From contig NZ_JAFMST010000004.1 of the NCBI RefSeq assembly GCF_017916275.1, forward strand, positions 248,001-312,000: 64,000 nucleotides of DNA, given 5' to 3'. Position numbers and translations under genes: made by a program. Numbering within the stretch: the stretch's first letter is position 1; each line of letters opens with the position of its first letter. The stretch is from Rubellimicrobium arenae. Its GTDB lineage: Bacteria > Pseudomonadota > Alphaproteobacteria > Rhodobacterales > Rhodobacteraceae. Of the stretch, positions 34,401-40,518 are shown in pieces. Under the pieces are notes generated by a model, which saw only the letters and a list, made by a program, of their open reading frames with translations, did not search any database and was not told where the DNA came from.

Positions 34401-35061
34401 TGTCCGCGCCGGTGTCGTTGCTGGAGGACTCGCTGCCCGCGCCACCTTCGCTGGAGGGGGTCTCGTTGGACTGCGTCACGTCACCCGCATCGATTTCGCC
34501 AGATGGCGCCTCACCTCCGGAGTTGTTCTCGCCCGCGGGCGCTTCGCCGCCGGAGCCGCCGTCGTTCGACGGGGTCTCGCCGGTGGTGGTGTCGTTCGTG
34601 GGCGCCTCGCCGGTGGTGGTGTCGTTCGACGGGGTCTCGCCGGTGGTGTCGCTCGCGGGCGCCTCGCTGCCGCCGTCCTGATCGGGCAGGGTCTCGCCGC
34701 CTTCGCTGCTGGGCGTCTCGCCGCCTGTGCCGGTGTCGTTGCTGGAGGACTCGCTGCCCGCGCCACCTTCGCTGGAGGGGGTCTCGCCGCCTTCGTTGGA
34801 CGGGGTCTCGCTGCCCGCGCCGCCTTCGCTGGAGGAGGGTTCGTTACCGGAATCGACCTGGTTGGACGGCGTCTCGCCCCCGGTGGCACCGTCGCTGGAC
34901 GGCGTCTCGCCCCCGGTGGCACCGTCGCTGGAGGGTGCCCCCTCGCCCGCGCCGCCGTCGTTGCCCGCCGTCTCCCCACCCGGCTGGGTGGTCGAGGCCC
35001 CGGAATCGGCCTGAGTCGACTCGTTGGTGTTTTCGATCGGAGTTTCGATGCCGTCAGCCAA
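31411..35061 (-). CDS. Large RTX protein with a long acidic Ser/Gly/Asp/Thr-rich repeat region
   Basis: This 1216-residue protein has two halves. Residues 1 to about 810 are low-complexity: first GGETPSSDG/GGAGSE-type units, then DD/SG/TD-rich acidic tracts with almost no hydrophobic or basic residues. Residues 811-1216 hold roughly 25 RTX nonapeptides (NDSLVGG, GGAGNDHLFGD, GGDGADRLFGG) and a type I secretion C terminus (ADHFIFASPAEIGRG, then GDVNGDGKADFALEL, ending LLL). The start is a TTG with AAGGG upstream; no ATG lies near it. It is probably a secreted, calcium-stabilised surface or matrix protein whose acidic arm could bind cations or act as a flexible stalk. No catalytic domain is visible. 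The acidic part is open in nearly all frames on the opposite strand, which should not be read as genes. Confidence 0.85.
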   Translation of the reverse strand: MADGIETPIENTNESTQADSGASTTQPGGETAGNDGGAGEGAPSSDGATGGETPSSDGATGGETPSNQVDSGNEPSSSEGGAGSETPSNEGGETPSSEGGAGSESSSNDTGTGGETPSSEGGETLPDQDGGSEAPASDTTGETPSNDTTTGEAPTNDTTTGETPSNDGGSGGEAPAGENNSGGEAPSGEIDAGDVTQSNETPSSEGGAGSESSSNDTGADSETPSSEGGETLPDQDGGSEAPASDTTGEAPTNDTTTGETPSNDAGSGGEAPAGENNSGGEAPTNEGGETPSDEGGADTDQTTETGSSDDAPAGSDEGSDGGSDDVSGQDDSATGDDSSGDNGATADDDTGLDDSAIQDDDSAQDDGSAQDGGAPADDGEGNAPSDDNAGSDDAAGHADDGGDAGSNDSSNDGSVQDGGVIDTGGTEGEGSGSNEEASDPGATDGDQGEGGASGSDDAGSGDSAQDDATNGDSSGGDGATTDDDVDADDGATTDDDVDAGDGAIGDDGADGDSHDGDTTTDGGSDDDATTDSGDGSDDSGQNDVTEDDNSSSDDATGDGEAGGDAGPGDDSDQDGAVDGDDASSGDDAGSDAPATDDGDAGQDDDATDEDNSGSDQGSGSNDDQAGDDGTVGGGDPIDGNDPTDGDDSMGGEDPVDGDDPADGENSGQDGDGVEDGNSDGNSGPDDGSTDEAPGQDDSSGGDDATDGGDGTDDSSGGNSGADDGASDGNDSGQDGNGIGGEDSGEGTTEEGGSGQDDGATGGSENDGSGTDDGSDDADQGGGSDGDDATGGDDSTDEGGSDEGGNPDEPPHAVTLNGTSGNDSLVGGILADQLFGGAGNDHLFGDAGDDVLKGGAGDDDLSGGAGADQLQGNDGHDSLFGDAGADLLRGGQGRDLLDGGTGDDSLFGEDGNDILNGGDGEDALSGGAGADKLQGGQGGDVLDGGAGRDQLFGEDGNDVLKGGAGDDDLSGGIGADTLQGGQGHDELDGGAGNDQLFGDEGNDILSGGDGADRLFGGDGADTLSGDDGADDLSGGKGADLIHGGQQGDVLDGGAGKDHLFGDEGNDVLKGGDGNDELSGGTGSDSLRGGERNDLLKGGAGADDLYGGRGKDVLIGGEGADHFIFASPAEIGRGANHDVIQDFDRGVDRIDLSDIDANLGRGGDQDFHFIGSVGFSKVAGELRFDHGTLSGDVNGDGKADFALELQHIDTMAKSDLLL
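34214..34465 (-). repeat. Direct repeat inside the large RTX gene, copy 1
   Basis: About 250 bases nearly identical to 34505-34786, encoding the block from GAGSESSSND through GGETLPDQDGGSEAP to GENNSGGEAP. The other copy has one extra 10-codon unit (TTTGETPSND). This is a recent in-frame tandem-type duplication. Confidence 0.8.
34505..34786 (-). repeat. Direct repeat inside the large RTX gene, copy 2
   Basis: Partner of 34214-34465, about 30 bases longer because of one additional 10-codon unit. The copies are 39 bases apart and in the same frame. Confidence 0.8.
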
Positions 35062-35374
35062 TTCTCAGAACCCTTGCTGGTAAACCGTCCGGCTGCAGCA
35101 TTGGCAGAAACAGCTTAATGTGAGGTTACGGCCGGGCTCGGACGCCTCTTTCCGTAGGGGCAGCCTTGCCGGGGGCGCCGGGTCGGGGCGTGGCCGACGG
35201 GGGCTGGCCGGGTTTGTCGCGGGTCTGCCGGGATCGCGGCGGTGACTTAGAACCTTGTCGGGGCTCCGGTCGTTACGGCCCAAAGCCCTCGGGCTGCCGG
35301 ACGGGGTGGAATCCGGGCCCCGCCGGGCCAGTTCGCCGGGCGAAGCGCGATGCCGCAGCGTCAGGATCCAAGAG
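35062..35374. other. Divergent intergenic region, large RTX gene / YciI gene
   Basis: This 313-base gap must hold promoters for both genes. A relatively AT-rich patch at about 35100-35135 could be the RTX promoter on the minus strand (CATTAA as a possible -10). No gene, RNA or long inverted repeat was seen. Confidence 0.4.
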
Positions 35375-35704
35375 ATGCCCACCTTCGCCTATCGCCTGCT
35401 GCCCCCCCGGGCCGCCTTCTGGGCCACCATCGAACCCGGCGAGGTGGCGCTCATGGTGCGCCACCTCGAACACCTGCGCCGCCTCAAGGAGGAAGGCGCG
35501 GTCCGGTTCGTCGGGCGGGCCGAGAACGGCGACTACGGCTTCGTCCTGATCGAGGCCGACGACCAGGCCCATGCGAACCGGATCGCGACCAGCGATCCGG
35601 CGGTCTCCGAGGGCCTCATGCGGCTGGAACTGCACGCCTTCCTCGTGGTCTACAGCGGCGAGCAGGTGCCGATGGAAAGCGGAACCGCCAAGCCCGTGTC
35701 CTGA
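35375..35704 (+). CDS. YciI-like protein
   Basis: This 109-residue protein has the ferredoxin-like YciI fold pattern: an N-terminal strand (FAYRLLPPRAAFWAT), a helix with the conserved HLEHLRRLKEEGAVRFVG, then FVLIEADDQAHANRIATSDP and a C-terminal strand with the LHAFLVVYSG segment. YciI proteins are small putative enzymes related to muconolactone isomerase; most have no assigned reaction. The ATG follows AGGATCC. It converges on the ABC permease gene with a 21-bp gap. Confidence 0.82.
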   Translation: MPTFAYRLLPPRAAFWATIEPGEVALMVRHLEHLRRLKEEGAVRFVGRAENGDYGFVLIEADDQAHANRIATSDPAVSEGLMRLELHAFLVVYSGEQVPMESGTAKPVS

Positions 35705-35725
35705 CGGACCCGGAGGCGGCCCGCC

Positions 35726-37069
35726 TCAGCTCCGCAGGTCCCGCAGGGGGGAACGCAGGCCCGCCAGGGCGGCGGGGACCAGCGCCAGCGCGAGGGCGAG
35801 GCTGGCGAAGACGCAGACCTGCTGGATCTCGCCCCAGCCGAGGCCGGCGGTGACCAGGACCTCGGTGCGCTGGGTGATGATCCGCGACAGCGCCGCGGCC
35901 GCGAACCAGCCCAGGAGAAGACCCAGCGCCGCGCCGGTCAGGATCAGGGCGGCGGAATAGCTCCAGACCACGGCCAGAACGAAGCGGCGCGGCGCTCCGA
36001 TGGCCCGGAGCAGGGCGAGGCTGCGCGCCAGGAGCCGCGCGAGGAGCACGAGCCCCGCCAGGACGGCCACCGCCACGAGGCCCTGCGTCACGACGGCGAG
36101 GAGCGACATCGCCTCGCGCACGTCGCGCAGGAGGCCGTGAAGCTGCGCCAGCACGGTGCCGGGAAAGACGGCCATCATGTCGGCCCGCGTGTAGCGCGAC
36201 CGGAGCGCGTAGTTCGCCCAGACCTCGTCGGCCCGGACCAGGATCGCGGGCGTGCCGGGGAAGTGGGCGGGATCGAACGGCGGGCCGATCCGGGTGGATT
36301 CGTCGTCGTGCGCGTGGTCCTGGTCGTCGTGGGCCTCGGGGGCGTGACCGTCGGCCAGGCCATGGACGCGCCAGACCCCCTCGACCGGAACCAGGATGGC
36401 CCGGTCCCAAGGGCTGCCGGTCGGGCGCATCCGGCCCACGACCGCGTAGTCCGATCCGTGATGGGCGTGCTCCCCGGCGCCCTCGCCCTGGCCATGCGCC
36501 GGGCTGAAGCGGTCGCCGGGGCCGACGGGGGCAAAGGCGCCGGCCACGGCCTCGGACGGGGTCGCGAAGAGCCGCCCCTCGGCGAGCCGTCCGGCGAGAT
36601 GCTCGACGAACGGGGCGGTCGTGCCGATCACCGGCGCGCCCTCGAAGCTGTCCCCGAAGGCGATGGGCGTGGCGAGCGCCACGTCCGGGTCCGCGGCCAC
36701 CTCGGCGTATTGCGCCCCGGTCAGGAGCGGCACGTCGGTCGGCTGGAGGAACACCGCCGCCAGCGTCAGGGTGAGCTCGCTCCCCGGCGCCCCGAGCACG
36801 AGGTCGAACCGTTCGGCGGCCCGCGCGCTCCCTTGCCGGAGGCCGCGCTCCTGGGCGGTGAGCCCCACGCCCACCGCCACCGAGACGGCGATCAGGAGCA
36901 CGAAGACGAGGTTCGCCCAGCGAAAGCGCCACAGCATCGCGCGCACCAGCCGCCATGGGGCGAAGCCGCGCAGGACCGCGAACCCCACGAGAAGACCCGG
37001 CAGCGCCAGGAGCGCGGCCACCGCCACGTCCTGCGCCACCGGCGGCAGTCCGGCCCAGAGGTCAGGCAT
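35726..37069 (-). CDS. MacB/FtsX-type ABC permease with a histidine-rich periplasmic loop
   Basis: This 447-residue permease has one helix near the N terminus, another at about residues 50-70, a large periplasmic domain and three C-terminal helices (LLAVVTQGLVAVAVLAGLVL; AALILTGAALGLLLGW; ASLALALALVPAALAGL) typical of the FtsX/MacB fold. The periplasmic domain contains His/Asp clusters (GEHAHHG and HDDQDHAHDDES) suited to binding zinc or a similar metal. It overlaps the ATPase gene by eight bases. The arrangement with an ATPase and a small exported protein resembles the zinc-responsive zrg clusters I recall from Vibrio; export versus import remains open. Confidence 0.8.
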   Translation of the reverse strand: MPDLWAGLPPVAQDVAVAALLALPGLLVGFAVLRGFAPWRLVRAMLWRFRWANLVFVLLIAVSVAVGVGLTAQERGLRQGSARAAERFDLVLGAPGSELTLTLAAVFLQPTDVPLLTGAQYAEVAADPDVALATPIAFGDSFEGAPVIGTTAPFVEHLAGRLAEGRLFATPSEAVAGAFAPVGPGDRFSPAHGQGEGAGEHAHHGSDYAVVGRMRPTGSPWDRAILVPVEGVWRVHGLADGHAPEAHDDQDHAHDDESTRIGPPFDPAHFPGTPAILVRADEVWANYALRSRYTRADMMAVFPGTVLAQLHGLLRDVREAMSLLAVVTQGLVAVAVLAGLVLLARLLARSLALLRAIGAPRRFVLAVVWSYSAALILTGAALGLLLGWFAAAALSRIITQRTEVLVTAGLGWGEIQQVCVFASLALALALVPAALAGLRSPLRDLRS

Positions 37070-37754
37070 CGGTATCCTCCACGACCCGGCCACCGGCGAG
37101 GGTCAGCACCCGCCCCATGCGACGGGCGAGCGCGGGGTCGTGCGTGGCCACGACCAGCGTGCGCCCTCCCCCGGCCCCGAGCCGCACGAGATCCTCGGCC
37201 AGGCGGTCGGCGTTAGCGCGGTCGAGGCTCGCCGTGGGCTCGTCGGCCAGGAGGACCGGCGCCCCCCGCGCGAGGGCGCGGGCCACGGCGACGCGCTGGC
37301 GTTCCCCCCCGGACCGGCTGGCGACGGGCCTCTCGGGATCGGCCCCCAGGCCCAGGCGCCCGAGCCAGCCCTTCGCGCCCGCGCGGATCGTGGCCCGGGC
37401 CGCCCGGGGGGCGAAGCTTTCGGCCAGGGCGGCGTTGTCGAGCGAGCCCAGCTCCTCGAAGAGCAGGAAGTCCTGGAACACGAGGCCGATGCGGTCGCCC
37501 CGGAACCGGGTCCGCCGTTCGTCCGACAGCGCGGCGAGGTCGGTGCCGCCCCAGGCCACGCGCCCCCGGTCCGGACGGATCAGCCCCGCGAGCACATGGA
37601 GCAGCGAGGACTTGCCCGCCCCGGACGGCCCCTGCAGCGCCAGGGTCCCGCCCGCCGGAACGGCCAGGCGCGGGATCTCGAGAAGCCGCCGCCCGCCCGC
37701 GCCCGTCAGCACGAGGTCCTCGACCAGCAGGTCCGGCGGCTCAGGTCCGGTCAT
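37062..37754 (-). CDS. ABC transporter ATPase, MacB/LolD type
   Basis: This protein of about 230 residues has Walker A GPSGAGKSSLL, Q-loop VFQDFLLFEEL, a signature variant SRSGGERQRVAVARAL (Ser-Arg in place of the usual Leu), Walker B VLLADEPTASLD and the H-loop VATHDP. The start at 37754 overlaps the upstream exported-protein gene by 14 bases. It powers the adjacent MacB-type permease. Confidence 0.88.
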   Translation of the reverse strand: MTGPEPPDLLVEDLVLTGAGGRRLLEIPRLAVPAGGTLALQGPSGAGKSSLLHVLAGLIRPDRGRVAWGGTDLAALSDERRTRFRGDRIGLVFQDFLLFEELGSLDNAALAESFAPRAARATIRAGAKGWLGRLGLGADPERPVASRSGGERQRVAVARALARGAPVLLADEPTASLDRANADRLAEDLVRLGAGGGRTLVVATHDPALARRMGRVLTLAGGRVVEDTDA

Positions 37755-38172
37755 AGGTCGCATCCGCCAGCCGGACCTTGGAATAGAATCCGAGCTCGGG
37801 GTCGACATGGTCGCCGAGTTCAAGGACGCCCGACGCGCGCAGCGGGACGTTGAACGGCACGACCTCGACCACGCGGCGGGCGTAGACGGCCAGGATGTCG
37901 TCGGGCCAGGTCTGGCCGGGCTCGCAGAAGGGGCAGACGGCCATCGGCATCTTGGTCAGGACGAAGAAGGTCGACTCCGCCCTGAGCGGCGGGGCCATGT
38001 AGCCGTCCACCTCGATGCGCCGCCCCTCGTTGGCGAGCGCGAGGTCCGAGAAGGTCAGGTCCCGGTTGTAAAGGTCGCGGAGCCGGATCGGGCCGGCGTC
38101 CTGCGCGCGGGCCCGACCGGGGCGGAGAAGGAGGATGGCGGGGGCAAGGGCCAGGACGCTGCGGCGCTCCAT
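37741..38172 (-). CDS. Exported small protein with a CPFC motif (DUF3299-like)
   Basis: This 143-residue protein has a signal peptide (ending ARAQDAG) and a mature domain with VDGYMAPPLRAES, the motif MAVCPFCEPG and VVEVVPFNVPLRASG. The layout resembles DUF3299-type periplasmic proteins that accompany zinc-linked MacB-like ABC systems; the name is from memory. The Cys pair could bind metal or be redox active. GGAGA precedes the ATG. It is the first gene after the alkaline phosphatase, separated from it by a strong hairpin. Confidence 0.7.
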   Translation of the reverse strand: MERRSVLALAPAILLLRPGRARAQDAGPIRLRDLYNRDLTFSDLALANEGRRIEVDGYMAPPLRAESTFFVLTKMPMAVCPFCEPGQTWPDDILAVYARRVVEVVPFNVPLRASGVLELGDHVDPELGFYSKVRLADATYDRT

Positions 38173-38222
38173 GGGATCTCCGACGTCGAAGGGGCGCGCG
38201 CGTGGCGCGTCCGGAAACGGGA

Positions 38223-38248
38223 ACGGACCCTGCGCGGGCAGGGTCCGT
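38223..38248 (-). terminator. Hairpin terminator downstream of the alkaline phosphatase gene
   Basis: Perfect 11-bp arms ACGGACCCTGC and GCAGGGTCCGT around a GCGG loop, 21 bases after the phosphatase stop. On the minus strand it is followed by TCCCGTTTCC, so the ABC genes beyond may have a separate promoter or rely on read-through. Confidence 0.7.
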
Positions 38249-38268
38249 GGGATGATGGGCCAGCGGGC

Positions 38269-39963
38269 TCAGTTCCCCGAGGGGGCGGCATCCTGGGCGT
38301 TGCCCTGCGTGTCGTCGCCCGAGGTGCCCTCGCCGGTGGCGGCGGCCCCCGTCGCGGCGGGCTGGGCCGCGCCGGGCTGGGCCGCGGCGGGCAGGACCTG
38401 CCCCCCGTTCATCGCGGTCAGCATGACGTGGAACAGCACGTTCTGCTCCATCGATCCGCGGAGCAGGTGCGCCCAGGGGCCGCGCGCATAGGCGGCGACG
38501 TCCTCGCCCGAATGCGTCTCGGAGGACAGCGGGATCAGCGCCTGCTGGAGGTAGTCGGGGTCGGTCACCTGCTCCTGCGTGAGGTCGGGGCGGCTGCCCG
38601 AATAGACGTGGACCGTCTCCTCGGCCGCTGCGCCGCCGGCGGCGGTGGCCGCCGAGCCCGCGCCGGTGGTGGTCGTTTCGCCTTCGGGGATCTGCTCGAT
38701 CAGGACCGAGCCCGCGCCGTTCAGGTAACCCGCGACCGTGTAGGGCTTGCCGTCGTCGCCCAGCACGGGGGTATCGAGGTGCATCTCGCCCGCCGGGTCG
38801 ACGTCCAGGCACAGCCCGACGATGGGCGTGCCCCGGCCGCAGTAGCCGTTGAAGGCGATGGCGTGCTCGTGGTCGGCGGTGACGATGATCAGAGTCTCGG
38901 CGGGGTCGGTCAGGTCCATGGCGGCCTGCACGGCCTGGGCGAAGGCGACCCCGTCGGTCACCGCGCGGTACAGGTTGCCCGCATGGTTGGCGTGGTCCAC
39001 GCGCCCGCCCTCGACCTCGAGGTAGTAGCCCGCCTCGTTCCCGTCGAGCGCACCGATGGCCATCCGGGTCATCTCGGCCAGCGAGGGTTCGTCGGTGCGG
39101 TCGTGCTCGTACTGCATGTGGCTCGACTCGAAGAGGCCCAGCACGGGGCCGTTGCCCGGGGCCGCCAGGGCGTTGAAGGTCTCGGTGTTCCAGGCGTACT
39201 GGCCGCCCTCGCCGGTGATCTCCTCCACGAGGTTGCGGCCGTCGGCGCGGGCGCCGGGGTTGCCCTCCTCGTCCGTGGCCTCGGCCGGCAGGAAATGCTG
39301 GCGCCCGCCGCCCAGGGCAAGGTCGACCACGCCGGATTCCATGGCGGTGACGAGCTGCGCCGCGATGTCGGGCTGGTCGCAGCCCTCGGGGATGGCGGTG
39401 TCGTCCTCCCAGTCCCGGTTCACGGTGCGGGCGTAGACGGCGGCGGGGGTGGCGTGGGTGATCCGCGCCGTCGAGATGATCCCGACCGACTTGCCCATGC
39501 CCGAGGCGATGTCCGCCAGCGTCGTCACCGAGGAGGCGAGCCCCGCCGCGCAGTCGTCCACGGCCACCTCGGAGGGCACGTTGATGACGTCGTTGCGGGT
39601 CTTGATCCCCGTGTTCATCGCGCTGGCCGTCGGGGCGGAGTCCGGCGTCTGGCCGTTGGTCGAATAGGTCTTGATCAGCGCCACGTTCGGGAAGGTCTCG
39701 TAGGGCAGGACGAAGTCCTCGCCCATGCCGCCGGCCTCCTGGCCCATGAAGACGCGGGTGGCGTAGTTGGTGCCGACGCCGTTGCCGTCCGCGACGAAAA
39801 GGATGACGTTGCGCGCCGTGCCGGTGTTGGGCTGCAGCGCGAGCATCTGCTCGATGGCGCCCTGCCCCGCGACGAACCACTGGTTCCGGGTCTGCGCGAT
39901 GTCCTGGGCGGCGGCGGCCGAGGCCAGCGTGGCCGCGGCGATGGCGAGGGCGGACGTTCTCAT
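38269..39963 (-). CDS. phoA: Alkaline phosphatase (PhoA family), secreted
   Basis: This 564-residue periplasmic phosphomonoesterase has a signal peptide (LAIAAATLASAAAAQ). The metal/active-site motifs are NVILFVADGNG, the nucleophile TPDSAPTASAMNTG, VEGGRVDHANHAG (metal ligands) and IIVTADHEHA. A C-terminal Ala/Gly/Gln/Thr-rich tail of about 60 residues is unusual and looks disordered. GGAG precedes the ATG. A Pho box 46 bases upstream of the start, shared with the phytase-like esterase gene, indicates induction by phosphate starvation through PhoB. The enzyme needs zinc and magnesium, which fits the neighbouring putative metal ABC system. Confidence 0.9.
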   Translation of the reverse strand: MRTSALAIAAATLASAAAAQDIAQTRNQWFVAGQGAIEQMLALQPNTGTARNVILFVADGNGVGTNYATRVFMGQEAGGMGEDFVLPYETFPNVALIKTYSTNGQTPDSAPTASAMNTGIKTRNDVINVPSEVAVDDCAAGLASSVTTLADIASGMGKSVGIISTARITHATPAAVYARTVNRDWEDDTAIPEGCDQPDIAAQLVTAMESGVVDLALGGGRQHFLPAEATDEEGNPGARADGRNLVEEITGEGGQYAWNTETFNALAAPGNGPVLGLFESSHMQYEHDRTDEPSLAEMTRMAIGALDGNEAGYYLEVEGGRVDHANHAGNLYRAVTDGVAFAQAVQAAMDLTDPAETLIIVTADHEHAIAFNGYCGRGTPIVGLCLDVDPAGEMHLDTPVLGDDGKPYTVAGYLNGAGSVLIEQIPEGETTTTGAGSAATAAGGAAAEETVHVYSGSRPDLTQEQVTDPDYLQQALIPLSSETHSGEDVAAYARGPWAHLLRGSMEQNVLFHVMLTAMNGGQVLPAAAQPGAAQPAATGAAATGEGTSGDDTQGNAQDAAPSGN

Positions 39964-40008
39964 GATGACTCCGATCGACTGGGATGGGCCGCAGCTTGGC
40001 GGGGCTTT

Positions 40009-40026
40009 GTGACAGTCACGCGAAGG
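40009..40026 (-). promoter_or_regulatory. Pho box upstream of phoA
   Basis: On the minus strand this reads CCTTCGC-GTGA-CTGTCAC: two 7-bp half-sites separated by four bases, matching the PhoB consensus CTGTCAT-N4-CTGTCAT at 4 of 7 and 6 of 7 positions. It ends 46 bases before the phoA start codon. The same element occurs at 42734-42751. Confidence 0.7.
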
Positions 40027-40146
40027 TCACGGCCCAAAGACGGGATTGTTGCGTTTACAGAAACGATCCACGGCAGGACGGCCCGTGGGGCGCCGCGCCG
40101 TGGGGGGTGCGGTCCTTTGGACGCCCGGCGACAGGGCGTCAGGGCG

Positions 40147-40374
40147 TCAGGCGCGGCGGGACCCCAGGCGCACCGAGGGGATCAGCCCGATGTCGTCGAG
40201 CAGGTAGGAGGGCACCTCGGTGGCGACCCGCCGCGCGCGCCCCCGGGTCATCCGGTCGGTCCATCGCCGCAGACGGGAGACGGGCGCCCGGTCGGGACCC
40301 CCGTCCACGACGGGGGCGTCGGGAGCCGCGTCGGGGCTCGGGTCGTCGGGAACTCGGAACGTGGTCGGGGACAT
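40147..40374 (-). CDS. DUF1127 family small protein
   Basis: This 75-residue protein has a Pro/Asp-rich N-terminal half and a C-terminal DUF1127-like segment (RLRRWTDRMTRGRARR, then LPSYLLDDIGL-type ending read here as VPSYLLDDIGLIPSV). DUF1127 proteins are small Arg-rich regulators or RNA-interacting proteins affecting phosphate or carbon metabolism in other alphaproteobacteria. The start follows AGGAGG. It lies between the two Pho-box genes, though no Pho box of its own was seen. Confidence 0.75.
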   Translation of the reverse strand: MSPTTFRVPDDPSPDAAPDAPVVDGGPDRAPVSRLRRWTDRMTRGRARRVATEVPSYLLDDIGLIPSVRLGSRRA

Positions 40375-40518
40375 GGGCGCACCCTCCTGGACGTTGGTCG
40401 TCCTGCCGGACGCCCGCAGGATGCAGGGCCCAGGTTTCGGGAACATCACGGGACGCTGACGTTTCGATGACGATCCGGGCCGGGTGACGATTCCGGCCCG
40501 GACGCCCCTGGGCCCAGG

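Noticed and set aside
31900-34990. Regularly spaced repeats that could suggest a CRISPR array
   Set aside because: The repeats are degenerate 27-30 base coding units (RTX nonapeptides and GGETPS-type units) in one frame, without unique spacers of constant length or adjacent cas genes.
33243-35123. Very long open frames on the plus strand opposite the large RTX gene (up to 626 codons)
   Set aside because: The acidic repeat DNA is nearly free of stop codons in several frames. The plus-strand products are Arg/His/Ser or Val/Ala/Gly monotone sequences with no family motif, while the minus frame continues into a clear RTX domain.
36955-40470. A 1171-codon plus-strand frame across the ABC and phoA genes
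   Set aside because: It lies opposite four genes with clear motifs, and its sequence is a composition artefact of GC-rich codons.
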